Below, one piece after another: positions 1 through 10,351 of a stretch of DNA of 64,000 nt. Position 1 is the first letter of the stretch. Each line of letters starts with the position of its first letter. The stretch covers positions 12,046,001 to 12,110,000 of the forward strand of contig OX621253.1 of NCBI GenBank assembly GCA_951640165.1. Direction: 5' to 3'. This stretch comes from Pseudoips prasinana. Taxonomy: Eukaryota > Arthropoda > Insecta > Lepidoptera > Nolidae. Position numbers and translations under genes: made by a program. A model generated the notes under the pieces. The model made no database searches and was not told the DNA's origin. It saw only the letters and a list, made by a program, of their open reading frames with translations.

Positions 1-80
1 CAAATATTTATCCCGGGTGGGAATCGAACCCACGACCTCCGGCGTGAAATCTCTACCAACCAGGCCAACAGGCCCGTCCG
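1..80 (-). mobile_element. SINE-A copy, cut by window edge
   Basis: Read on the minus strand this is the tRNA-like head of the commonest SINE here: an A-box-like stretch (TTGGTAGA) followed by a B box (GGTTCGATTCCC) and the start of the body. The 3' part lies outside the window. The box motifs and matches to more than ten other copies in the window support the call. Confidence 0.75.
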
Positions 81-369
81 CCAACAGGCCAGAATTAAGG
101 ATTTTATGTGTTAATTAATACGCACGGGCACACTAATTCTAAGATCTACATTCTTTATTATTATATTAGACTGTATACTGCTTTATTGTGACCTTGTCCA
201 GCACAAGTTTAGGATTTATTTAATTAGTTATCTCTTTATCTTTTAGAAATAAAAAAATATTATTAGATTGCGCACTGAAATCCACAGTGTTTCATAATTT
301 TTATTTGTTTTTATTTATATAATTATATGTTATTCGCTACGCTGTAACGTGCTCGCTCACTATGGGTCT

Positions 370-745
370 TATTAGAAGGCTCAAGGTGACGAAAGAGCAA
401 TGGAGAGGGTTATGCTTGGAGTTTCCCTGCGAGATCGAATCAGAAATGTCGAAATCCGAAGGTGAACCAAAGTCACCGACATAGCTCGAAGAATCGCAAA
501 ACTGAAGTGGCAGTGGGCGGGACATAGCACGTGGAACCGACGGCCGTTGGGGCAGAAAGGCTCTCGAGTGGTGACCACGAACCGGAAGACGCAGCGTGGG
601 CAGGCCCCCTACAAGATGGACTGATGATCTTGTGCGGGTCACTGGAAACTGCTGTAGGCGAATAGCGCAAGACCGGCAATTTTGGAGATCTTCGGGGGAG
701 GCCTTTGTCCAGCAGTGGATGTCTTTCGGCTGATATGAGGATGTT
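370..745 (+). mobile_element. non-LTR retrotransposon 3' end (RT C-terminus, decayed)
   Basis: The + strand encodes a decayed C-terminal part of an endonuclease-reverse transcriptase: MERVMLGVSLRDRIRN, then a stop, then RRIAKLKWQWAGH, after which the frame is lost. These phrases are typical of a lepidopteran non-LTR family, probably RTE-like. The sequence ends with the family's usual 3' phrase (GGGGGAGGCCTTTGTCCAGCAG). It is 5'-truncated and non-functional, and open frames in other phases here are shadows of it. Clade assignment is from memory of the motif, not from a search. Confidence 0.8.
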
Positions 746-1435
746 ATTCGCGTTCCTCATAATAACCGCACTAACGAATAATCTGATTTAGCTAATAGCT
801 ACTTTAAGTTTTATAATTTAAGTGATATGCAGATTGCACGCAGAACACATAATTTTTTTCACAAAATTGGCAACATTAGTTTACAATATTATCAATAAAA
901 ACGTTATGCTATGCATTTGCACGACGATTGATAATTTAGTTTTTGTTTTGTTTGCACCATATGAAAGAATCAACTGGCATATAAATAAATTGAATATTCA
1001 GTTATTTCTTTAAATTTTCGCCCAACTTGGCACCCCTTTAGATCTCACTTCTTTTGTCGTTGAAGTCAACAACCAGAGCATAAAACATAACATAGAACTT
1101 GGCTCTCATTTCATATTTATGTTTTTGATGGGATACAAATATAGAGAAATAGTCTGAAACATATATGCATCACGTTCTAGTCTGTGTCGTAAGCCGCTAC
1201 AATGTAATAAATAATACTCGCAAAGTCAATTTACTTTGGTATGAAATAGTAATAAATATTTTTATTGCGAAATTACAATACCCGGTGTAGTTCATGCTTC
1301 ACGTACATTCTGTGAAACAAATAGAGCAACAAAATAAATTCAGAATATCTCAATAAAGTCATGTTGAGATAACATGTTTTTGTCATTATTAATGGGTGAG
1401 ACTTTGGTTTTTTAAACATATATTTTTGTTGTAAG
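746..1435. other. AT-rich intergenic or intronic DNA, nothing recognised
   Basis: No reading frame with recognisable protein content, RNA gene or repeat family was found here. Confidence 0.4.
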
Positions 1436-1519
1436 ATTGAAACTCAACGGGGACTAAATTAAACTACTACTTAACTAATTTATGTAAGTAGTTCAATTTA
1501 GCCCCCGTTGAGTTTCAAT
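1436..1519. repeat. 84-bp foldback element
   Basis: The two halves are inverted copies of about 35 bp with few mismatches; the outer arms read ATTGAAACTCAACGGGG. It has no coding capacity and is probably a small MITE or a relic of one. Confidence 0.7.
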
Positions 1520-1590
1520 TAACAACTAACTAATTTAAAAGACTTAAAATAATTTTCGCATAAGTTTAATATGTATATTCATGATGATTA

Positions 1591-1701
1591 AACTGTCAGG
1601 TGTCAAAGTAATAAATTCAGCTGACCTCATGGAGTTTACATAATAAACTTCATAGGGTCAGCGGAATTTCTTACTTTGACACATTTTGACACCTGACAGT
1701 T
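1591..1701. mobile_element. 111-bp MITE with TA target duplication
   Basis: Terminal inverted repeats starting AACTGTCAGGTGTCAAA are flanked on both sides by TA (1589-1590 and 1702-1703), and the inner sequence also folds back. This fits a non-autonomous Tc1/mariner-type element. Confidence 0.7.
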
Positions 1702-1797
1702 TAGCAATTCAGAATACAGTTCAGTTTCTAGAACGAACAATTTTGTATTATACGATTCATAATTTGATTTTTAGATAATAGGAATGATAATAATAAA

Positions 1798-2330
1798 TAT
1801 CTTGGGACACCTGTCACACTGCCATCCGATCTGAAATTAGGCAGAGCCTAGACCTGTCTGGTTGCCATAGTAGAACCTATAAAATACAAGCGCAAAATGC
1901 TCCACGAAATCTGATCGCCGATTAAAAATAAAGTTTTGTGAACGCGAGTGATGGACTGTGGTATATATTAATTTATCGATATTTGAATGATACTTACTAC
2001 TAATTTACTGTCTCATAGGTCTAGCGGCAGGTCCTGGGTTCATATCCCGGGTCGGGCCAAAATAGATTTAGGGACTTTTCTACTAAAAATAAAAATTCTT
2101 TGTATCAGCTCAAAGTAATGTAGAAATATAGAAGTATCTTTATCTGATGTCTGGTTGCCATAGCAACCAGACATCAGATAAAGATGCTTCGATATTTCTA
2201 CATTTCTTTACAACCAGACACTGAACAAATAATCATACTCATCACACAAAGATTTATCCTGGGTGGAAATTGAACCCACGGGTAGAACAGCGAGGCAGGA
2301 AAGTGTGAGCATTCACTTAGGCACTCGGGA
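1798..2330 (-). mobile_element. diverged SINE-A copy interrupted by other repeats
   Basis: The 3' part (1798-1880) and the tRNA-like head side (about 2230-2330, with TTTATCCTGGGTGG and GAACCCACG) resemble SINE-A in minus orientation. Between them lie a second tRNA-like stretch (about 2010-2060, B-box-like GGTTCATATCCC) and the hairpin at 2119-2202. The join of the two parts into one element is inferred. Confidence 0.45.
2119..2202. repeat. 40-bp-arm hairpin
   Basis: Arms 2119-2158 and 2163-2202 are inverted copies with two mismatches in 40 and a 4-nt loop (CATA). It is a foldback element. Transcription of either strand would give a long near-perfect RNA hairpin. Confidence 0.85.
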
Positions 2331-2635
2331 ACAGTTTGTAGCACCCGGCCTAGATGTTTAGAGATAACTGTACAGGACTTTTTTGTTTCAGTGTTAACAA
2401 CAGTAAAGTGGGCTCAGCAACATCTGGCTTATGTAATGTAGTATCAATTATTATACTTTGTTGCCATAAAGCTAGTGGTATAATGTAGTTACTACGGTAA
2501 ATATCAAATCAGACTAGCCATGGAGGATAGACTGAACAACAAACAAGTATTGCTGACCCTTCCCCCCACCCCGATGAGCTCTGGAGAACTTACTCACACG
2601 CAAGAACACAACAATATTAATTTTATTATTAAAGA

Positions 2636-2943
2636 ACTAGCTGTGCCCCGCTTTTACCCGCGTTAAACTTTATAAATTATCACAGCTCCTCCCCGGAAGG
2701 GATAGTGTGATAATATGTTAGCCTATATGTTGACCCAATCTCTCAGTAATATTCATGCCAAATTCGAAGTAAATCCATGCAGTACTTTTCGAGTTTAGCC
2801 CGGAAATACATACAGACACACAAAAAAAAAATTCTAAAAACTATATTTTTGGATATCGATAGTAAATCACGCCCCAAGTATCCTTTTGAAAAAATATTCA
2901 ATGTACAGTTTTGACTTTCCTACGAATTTATTATATGTGTAGA
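2636..2943 (-). mobile_element. Helitron-like element (Lep1-type)
   Basis: In minus orientation it starts TCTACACATATAATAAA and ends CAGCTAGT, preceded by a GC-rich stretch. The 5'-TC, the CTAGT end and the lack of terminal inverted repeats are the non-autonomous Helitron hallmarks. It matches the copies at 28713, 42727 and 58320. Confidence 0.8.
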
Positions 2944-3300
2944 ATGTAGATAGATGTATTCTGTAAGGTACTTCCCCAGTAGGGCTGCTCTTTGAGCGAA
3001 TGAACGCTGTACCCTACTGTGAAATTAGTCTCATTGTCCGATAGCACGGCCATCCGATACGACCAAAAACATATCAGGTGCAGGACCGAGGGTATTATAC
3101 AATTTTCAAAGCACAGGTTATAATACTGCAAGCTTCTTGGCTCCGGAGCTCCGGACTGAGTATTGAAAATACCCTGGTATTTTTCTTGCCAGAAAAATGC
3201 CAGTCACATTTCTGACCTGCCCGGGATTTACAATACTCATCTTTTTTCTGAAAAAATTCTCTGCCGTGGAAATCCTCCTCTTGGCATAACATTCTAAGGC
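2944..3300. other. unclassified moderately GC-rich repeat-like stretch
   Basis: The stretch has a higher GC content than its surroundings and contains short inverted motifs (AGTAGGGCTGC and GTACCCTACT; GGAGCTCC). The short minus-strand frames here have no recognisable domain. Part of it (about 3045-3090) resembles 58035-58085. It is likely transposon-derived. Confidence 0.35.
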
Positions 3301-3810
3301 ATACTATTATTTGGCATAACGTCTTCGCATAAATTTTATTAGTTTAATAATACCAATACAATAACGCCCTTACGCACGTTTAAAACAAAAGTGGCATTAT
3401 ACTAAATTATTTTAATTGAACTCTTTTTTCGAAATAACTACATTATTTATTATTATAGTTGCAGTTTGTAACTAAAATTACGATAGGTCAACTGTTAAAT
3501 AACACTAATTGCAGTACTATATTTCATTACCTGGCCTAGATATAAATCATAATACTGCATCAAAAATATGAAACGGTCATACTGACAAAATACTATTTTT
3601 GTATAATCCCACTTTTGTTTTAAAGGTGCGTTATTTCGTCGGGGAATAATTTGCGTTAGATAAAGGCCTCATTGAACACTGGCCATTGAACTCATTGAAT
3701 AATTAATGCGACAGTGTGCACTAACATTAGGAGTTATTAAGATCATTATGACTAAATATCATCATGCCTTTATATAATTTACATGGCAGTATTTAAGGCA
3801 ATAAATTTGA
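3300..3810. other. AT-rich intergenic or intronic DNA, nothing recognised
   Basis: No frame with recognisable content and no known repeat was identified between the GC-richer stretch on the left and SINE-B on the right. Confidence 0.35.
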
Positions 3811-3986
3811 CTGCAAGTGCGGCGCAGCGGCTTCGAGTCCCGCGCCTGACTACTATTTGTGTGACCCATAAATAGTTGTTCTGAGTCTGGATGTAATTTG
3901 TGTCCGTCTATTATATGTTTGTAAAGTACCCCGCGACACAGGGATAAATTCCCTAATGCGGGCGTTGTCCTTTAAAAAAAAAAAAG
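3811..3986 (+). mobile_element. SINE-B copy
   Basis: The tRNA-like head (GCGGCGCAGCGGC, CTTCGAGTCCCGCGCC) is followed by the family body (GTGTCCGTCTATTATATG, CCCCGCGACACAGGGAT) and a poly-A tail. The part between the A and B boxes is deleted compared with the copy at 29661. Confidence 0.85.
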
Positions 3987-4290
3987 TATTGCCATAATGC
4001 TTGTTGCCATAAATTATAAAATTGTGCGTAATGACCCTAATGCTGAATTTCAGTATGTCAATGTAAATTATGACTGCCGACCAATCAATGGGCCGTTTAT
4101 GAAATATAAAATAAATAATAATAAATAAGCAATGCCGCTGTTAAAATGTTACATTTCGACATTTAACCGCCGGCCGAGATCATGCAACAAAATAGAATAA
4201 AAATATTATATAAATTAATATATTAATAATACTAACAATATCCACTTCTGTATCATCTATCAATTATATTTTATTGGTCCAGAAATTTAA

Positions 4291-4875
4291 AAAAACCGGC
4301 CAAGTGCGAGTCGGACTCGCACATGAAGGGTTCCGCAGCAGCAAGTATTTCAGTTGATTAAATGAAAGCAAATTGCGGTTTATAACGTATTAAAAAAAAA
4401 CTACTTGCTAGATCTCGTTCAAACCAATTTTCGTTGTTAGTTTCTATGGTAATGTACGTAATATTTTTTTTTTATATTTATAATTCTCTTATTTTAGAAG
4501 TTACAAGGGGGGGACACTCATTTTACCACTTTGGAAGTGTCTCTCGCGCAAACTATTCAGTTTAGACAAAAATGATATGAGGAACCTCAATATGATTGAA
4601 GACCTATCTATAGACACCCCACATGTATGGATACGATAAAAAAAAATTAAGTTTCAGTTCTATGTATGGGACCCCCTAAAATTATTGTTCTTTTCTATTT
4701 TTGTTTAAAAATCTTAATGCGGTTCACAGAATACACCTACTTACCAAGTTTCAGCAGCACAGCTCTTATAGTTTCGGAAAATAGTGGCTGTGACATACGG
4801 ATGGACAGACAGACAGACATGACGAATCTATAAGGGTTCCGTTTTTTGCTATTTGGCTACGGAACCCTAAAAAGG
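4291..4875 (+). mobile_element. repeat family F, near full length
   Basis: This roughly 585-bp interspersed repeat begins AACCGGCCAAGTGCGAGT and ends GGCTACGGAACCCTAAAA. It matches 62727-63309 along its whole length, 24891-25121 (5' part) and 51564-51730 (inverted 3' part). It has no coding capacity. The class is not certain; it is a familiar lepidopteran non-autonomous repeat. Confidence 0.8.
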
Positions 4876-5297
4876 GTATTGCGAAAATTATGTTGTCGTC
4901 AAATTATTTCATCTAATTTTATCTCTACTTATATATTTCATTAGAACTAGTTTTTGTTTCCACTGTAATGTTTTAATTAATTATATATTTTAATAAAAAA
5001 ACAATTTCTAATATTTGTATGATGGCCTCAAATGTGTGCGTTACCAGAATATCAGCCTTCCTCAATTTGTTTTATTGTATGTGTTACTTGTTTATTATTA
5101 TATTGATTATTATGTGATGTATAATTACTTATCTTTATTTTTGTTACACATAACTTGATAGCTATTTAATTCGTAATCAAATACCTATCAATATATTTTC
5201 CGTTAATTAGCACAATTCTCAATATTACATTAATGAAGTAATACTTACTTGAGTATTATTTAAACGGCTCAGGAGGACTTTATCTTTCAATACGGTC

Positions 5298-5910
5298 ATA
5301 ACTATTACCGTCTTATTTAAAAACGCTACTTAAATTTAAGCCGGCCGCTTAACCATGGTTTATCAAATTTTTCATTTTAAAAACACGATTTAACTTTGAC
5401 CCGCGGTTAAGCCATGTCAAAATTTAAACCACATTGGCCCCTGGTTTAAACCTTACTTAAATATGGTGGATTTTATTTGCATCAGCTGACGTTTTGTTTG
5501 ACGTTTGTTTGTGAATAAAGGTTTTATTAAAGTTACTAACCGTTTTAATTTTTAAATAAATACTGAATTCCAGTTGGTTCCATCTTTTCACAAACTTCAA
5601 AATCCACCGAAGAAAATCAATAGTCCTTGAAAATGCACTGTTACGATCATAAACCTATCATTCTATGTCTACCATAGAGCAAAAATCATAAAGTTTTGAT
5701 ACATAATCCGATTTAGTCGATTAATTTTGGTCAAGCTCTATACCGGTCCCAGAAATGTTGACAGTGTAAAATAAAAGCTGAGCTAAGAAACCTTTAAGTA
5801 GGGTTTTTAAATAAAGAAATAGTTGAGCGGGGTTTAAGTGGTTGAGCAGGATTTAGCTGAGACATGGTAGAGCGGCAGATCACGGAATTATTTTAAATAA
5901 GAGTGTAAAT
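5298..5910. mobile_element. possible DNA transposon remnant with imperfect terminal repeats
   Basis: The left end (CTTATTTAAAAACGCTACTTAA, read in two parts) and the inverted right end (CTCTTATTTAAAATAATTCC) are similar, and inner segments also pair imperfectly. There is no ORF. Boundaries are approximate. Confidence 0.35.
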
Positions 5911-5911
5911 G

Positions 5912-6279
5912 ATAATATCCTGGCCCATTATTTACACATGGCCATATAATCCCAAACTAAGCAGAGCTTGTACAGACGCCAGCACATCAAGCTAATCCAA
6001 TCTGTCAAATTTCCCCAGTTGAAGGTGAACCTTATAAGAAATTTGACTGATTGGGGTAGCTGGATGTGCTGGCGTCTGTACTATGGAAACTAGATAATTG
6101 ATATATTTCATAATTATACTACTTTTCTTTTGTAAATACAAACTTATATAGATAATTACACCCAGACTATGGACAAATAGACATGTTCATGCACATAAAT
6201 ATCTGTCCCGGGCGGAAATTGAACCCATGACCTGCGGCGTGAAAGGCAGGCGTTTACCAAACACCGCCACCGGCCCGTC
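5912..6279 (-). mobile_element. SINE-A copy carrying a MITE insertion
   Basis: Minus-strand SINE-A runs from its tRNA-like head (right end, CCTGCGGCGTGAAAGGC read on +) to its ATATTAT tail. It is split at its CTTG-TACTATGG site by the MITE at 5973-6078, which duplicated TA. Removing the MITE and one TA restores the consensus seen in other copies. Confidence 0.85.
5973..6078. mobile_element. CAGACGCC MITE, copy 1 (106 bp)
   Basis: Terminal inverted repeats of about 25 bp (CAGACGCCAGCACATCAAG at the left, its complement at the right) are flanked by TA at 5971-5972 and 6079-6080. Three other copies lie at 32881, 37188 and 61480. The interrupted SINE gives exact boundaries and shows TA target duplication. 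It is probably mobilised by a Tc1/mariner-type transposase. Confidence 0.9.
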
Positions 6280-6371
6280 AACATTTTTACACTATATGAA
6301 AATCCATTTCATAATACAACGGCATCTGGCTGGAATAGAGATGCCGTTACCATCTATTGTTTGATTTTCAG

Positions 6372-6510
6372 CCAATAAATTACTGTCACCTAGCTGCAGC
6401 GTGCGTTCACAATAAGCAACCATTGTGTGCATCCTCCCCTGATGGCTGTAGTCGTAGGACATTTCTCGACCAGTGCGATATGTATGAGTTTAACTGCGAT
6501 ACTGGAGCTC
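6372..6510 (+). CDS. Kazal-type domain exon
   Basis: This internal exon lies between a good acceptor (TTTGATTTTCAG) and a donor (GTATGT). It has 46 codons plus one base (entry phase 0, exit phase 1). Its product holds the cysteine frame of an insect Kazal domain: C-x5-C-x7-C, then RRTFLDQC, DMYEFNC, then DTGA. Joining the last base to the next exon (C|GT = Arg) continues as YEETYALFC, which supplies the last expected cysteine and so supports the splice. Kazal domains are extracellular serine-protease inhibitor folds; whether this one inhibits a protease is not known. An extra Cys (in DGC) is unusual. The upstream signal-peptide exon was not found. Confidence 0.8.
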
Positions 6511-6599
6511 GTATGTATCTTTTGCCGTTCAAGTTTGTACAATATCTGTTAAGTTGGTAAAGCTGATGCGATATACAATATTATAGCCAATTTTATTAC

Positions 6600-6860
6600 T
6601 TACTTACTTATCGTATGGGCAGTGGTTACCCTGGTGTCAGAGTTGTTCAAGCCGCCTAGTAGGCCTCTGACATGGCTTAACGACTGTTGCCTAATGGCTA
6701 CAACCGGGACCGACAACTTAACGTGCCTCCGAATTACGGAGACGCTCAGAAATTAAACCACTTTGCCGGTCACCCATCTATGGACTGACCGCGAGCCTAG
6801 TTGCTTAACCTCGCCCATCACTTACGGACCGGTGAGAGCATCTGGCTATGAGCGCCATTT
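6600..6860. repeat. repeat family E copy
   Basis: The stretch contains ATCGTATGGGCAGTGGTTAC and following phrases that recur at about 15035-15180 and 34105-34285. It is GC-richer than its surroundings and non-coding. The class is unknown. Confidence 0.55.
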
Positions 6861-8040
6861 TATTTAAATGCTAAAAATTGCGAATAAGTGGTAGATGTAC
6901 TGTCTCGTCTTTTTCTGAGAGACAGAGTAAATTTACAACCTCTGCTATAAAATCCCTAAGAACTCCGAGGTTTTTATATTAAATGTAAAGATTTCTACCA
7001 ACTCGTTCATTGATATGCGCTAGCTCTTATGGAAACATGTACAAATGGTTGTTAGACTAAGCAAGTTTTCTTATTCTTATGATATCTGCTTATAGACTGC
7101 GGAACGAGGTTTGAACGTTCTCTATTATTGTCACTTGTCATGATAATGTCGTCTATATTATTGTCATTATTATGTCAACTGACAAAAAATATCATTATAT
7201 TTTCCAAATTTATTTTCTTCAGACGTCAGAAACGAATCCTTTTAGGGGCCGGAATTTATTGAATTGCTTGCCATTCGGTTAGGCTTTCTGCCTTCTCATA
7301 GACAGACACTTGACAACAGCTAATGTACTGTCGCTAGAATTACAATGTGGAGATTATAGAAGCTACTTAGCTGTCATAAAGACAAAACCTTTTCATTATA
7401 AACTCGTACTACTCAAACTTATGTCTATTATGTATTTAGTCTGTTTTTTGTACACGTGTAAAACGTGACAAATTTGTGTGTGTTTATTTAATTTGGCGTT
7501 TTCACGGCTGTCTATTGCAAAATATAGCATGTAAAACGAAGTTACCAAGCCACAGAGTTGGATCGTTGAAGTAATATTATAATGTTAATACAAAGGTCAC
7601 ATACACAACGCAAAATAAAACAAATATCTCATTTGGCTGTCTAAAAAATATATTTTTAAATCACAACTAGTTAGGAAGAAAATTAACACTCATTATGCGC
7701 CCCTTCTGTTAATCGCAAATACAATTTTTTATAAAATTCTAAACGAGGTATTCAATATGCAGACGAGTCATCAGTTGCAAAATATGTCGCACTCCAATAG
7801 TTTAAGGATTCCTGAGTATCCTAACTCTCGGTTAGTAGCTTCACGAAATTTTAATAAGTTTACTATAGTCGCAAATCACTGTTTGAGTGATGCAATTTAC
7901 CTCCCAGGTCAAAGTATCTTTTAGAGATTTTCCAAAATTTCCAGGAAAAATAAAATATTTAATTAGATTAGGATAAAGTCAAAACAATTTTATCCTTATT
8001 CTGAAAATCATGATGTGACTTTTATAACTATTGTTACCAA
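6861..8040. other. intronic DNA, nothing recognised
   Basis: This lies within the intron between the Kazal exon and the mucin-like exon. No coding content or recognised repeat was found. Confidence 0.4.
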
Positions 8041-8049
8041 ATTAAAACT

Positions 8050-9000
8050 TTATTGAAGATGAGGCTGAGGAGTGTTAGAGCAATATGTATCTCTGACGTT
8101 TCCTTCACTGTGGTCTTTTACGTGAAGCTGAGCAAACAATTCGGTAATGAGACTAGAGTGGGGCAATTTGAAACTAGAGACTGTAATCCCCTGTGGCCAA
8201 ATATTGACCGAAACGATGGAAAAGGAGAGTCTCTTTATGATCAGTTCCTTCTTTAAGAAGCTGGAATACCGTAAATGAATCTGGGTGAGCCACAATGATA
8301 AAACAAAAATCGTGCCTTCGTCTTGTCAACGGGAAGACAAATTTTCAATAATATCTGTGCGATCAATATGGTTGAGACCGGGAGCGATCACAGGCTGGTC
8401 AGAAGCTCATTCAACCTTAACTTCAAACTCAAGAGATCCTTACTGATGATAATCTACGCTTTGAATTTAACGCCATCAATGATTAAACCTAGAAACTGTA
8501 AGACTAAAATGCCTAAGAGACTGCGACGCGGTCTAAGCCATACAAACAGAACCAAAACGATTTTGGTTCTGTTTGTATACCTATACCCCACATCTTATGG
8601 AATAAAGACGGAAAATAGTTTTGGATCCTCAGATAATGCTACCACATATCAGCTGAACAACAGAGAGATTTTCGAGTCTTGTGTGCCAATTAGCACTCAG
8701 TATTAAAAAGCCATCAAGCGGAACTAAAGCTGTATAGTGTTCGCAAAACATCTGTATGTTGTACCCAACGCGGCAACGGTAGAGACAACTGACGCAGCTG
8801 AAGATATCCCGCCTGTTTGAGATTAAAATGGCTGAGACCACTTGAAAACGACAAGGCACCTGGTGATAATTGAGTTACAGCAGAGCATCTGAAGCTGGGG
8901 AATACACCAATCCTACGCGCCCTTCAGAAGTTATTTAACTTGTCACATTAGAAAGTGTCACCCCAAAGTATGACACATTTATCCGTTTGTCCCTCCTGTC
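8050..9000 (+). mobile_element. decayed non-LTR retrotransposon, endonuclease region
   Basis: The + strand keeps endonuclease-type phrases in broken frames: a stretch ending SSFFKKLEYRK, then INMVETGSDHRLVRSS. The TGSDHRLVR motif is the conserved C-terminal part of apurinic-like endonucleases of non-LTR elements. Stops and frameshifts separate the pieces, and the 127-codon frame at 8323-8706 is part of this relic rather than a host gene. The right boundary is uncertain. It lies inside the intron of the Kazal/mucin-like gene. Confidence 0.65.
8540..8578. repeat. perfect 18-bp-arm palindrome
   Basis: Arms 8540-8557 and 8561-8578 are exact inverted copies around a 3-nt centre (CGA). It sits inside the decayed retrotransposon. 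Confidence 0.9.
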
Positions 9001-10351
9001 CAGTCTCTTGTTCCCTTCAGGACTTGTATTCTTACCACCGACACGATAAGAAGAAGATTAGAAAGTCAAAAGCCACAAAAACAATTAAAAGGACACCAAA
9101 ACTTTTTTGAAGAATTACAGGCCAATATGCCATGTTTACAAGTTGTTTTCGGAACTTATTACGAATCAAACAGTTTGATTTCTTCTTACCTCCTGAACAA
9201 GCTGGTTTCAATCTTTCAAGGAGGCCTATATCCATCTTTCGGTTGAAATACTGGCAATTTTGTTGAGAAGTATAATTATCCTATAGTACTTGTAATAGAA
9301 TTAATTCAGATTCGAATTAGGTTTGCCAAGGTTTGGCAAGGTGCCCGCTGAAAGTAAGGAGTACCCCCTATAAACTTAGTTATAGCCCTGCTGAAATCGA
9401 TGGTATCGAATTGATTTATTTGAATGTTTGTTACGTAGATTTCGGACTCAGGCAGTCCAAAAGCTTTTTATAAATCTTCATATCGATCTAGTTTGCCATT
9501 ATTTGTAGAGCTTATATCTCGAATCTTGTCTTGGAATAGAGATGATGTGTATTCCGTAGCTTTTTTATATTTTTCAAAGCATTCAGCAAATATACTTTGA
9601 ATTTCATAGCTAAACGATCGGCCATAAGAGGAAAAAATGTATTATCACTGTATTTATCCATTTATGACCGGTGAACAAGCAAAGTGGTGTGATTTGATAA
9701 CAAATAGCAGCAGCCGGTAAATCTTGGGGACGGCCTTAAATATTATTGCGTATATATTCATGAAATTGGAGTAAAACCAGTTAAAATTAATTCGTTTCTT
9801 CTCTTATATTTCAGAGTGGGCGATAAAAACGAGTTCTTGCACGGATGTACAAGATTATCAATGTTAATGTAAAAAAATGTAGTATTTTATTTTGAATAAA
9901 AGAGATTTTAAAATTTAGTACTGGTTTTACTCTAATCACAAGTGGTTCTATTTAATTAAAATGTAGTAAGTTCTTAAGGTTAGGTAGATCAAATTTTTAT
10001 TCTTCTAAATTACAGAATTTCAACAATTCAGTATAGCATGTTTAAAATGCTAAAAGTAATAAATAAATCATAGTTTATAATAAAAACTATGATTTAATAA
10101 ATATTCAAAAATGTATAATTATTATGTAGACGATTAAAAATATTATTAATCCTAATTGCATTTTTAAGGAATGCGATATTAATTATTAAATAAAAATACG
10201 TTTTTACTGTAGGAATAATTATTAAAGGTTTGTAAGTGAAAGGGCGGTGTACTTATTGAGTAATTGATAAAAATATTTTACAAATCTGGCTTACTCGAAA
10301 ATTGAATTCAAAGCAAGTAAATTGGTAGACTAACATCCCCTACATTTTCAG
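9001..10351. other. intronic DNA before the mucin-like exon
   Basis: The sequence is AT-rich. A short foldback (ATAGTTTATAATAAAAACTAT) lies near 10070-10095, and the acceptor (TACATTTTCAG) ends at 10351. Nothing else was recognised. Confidence 0.4.

Noticed and set aside
1..80. Possible tRNA gene on the minus strand at the left edge
   Set aside because: Matches the SINE-A head seen in more than ten copies.
8323..8706. 127-codon + frame as a host gene
   Set aside because: Holds the retrotransposon endonuclease motif TGSDHRLVR and is flanked by other broken pieces of the same element.
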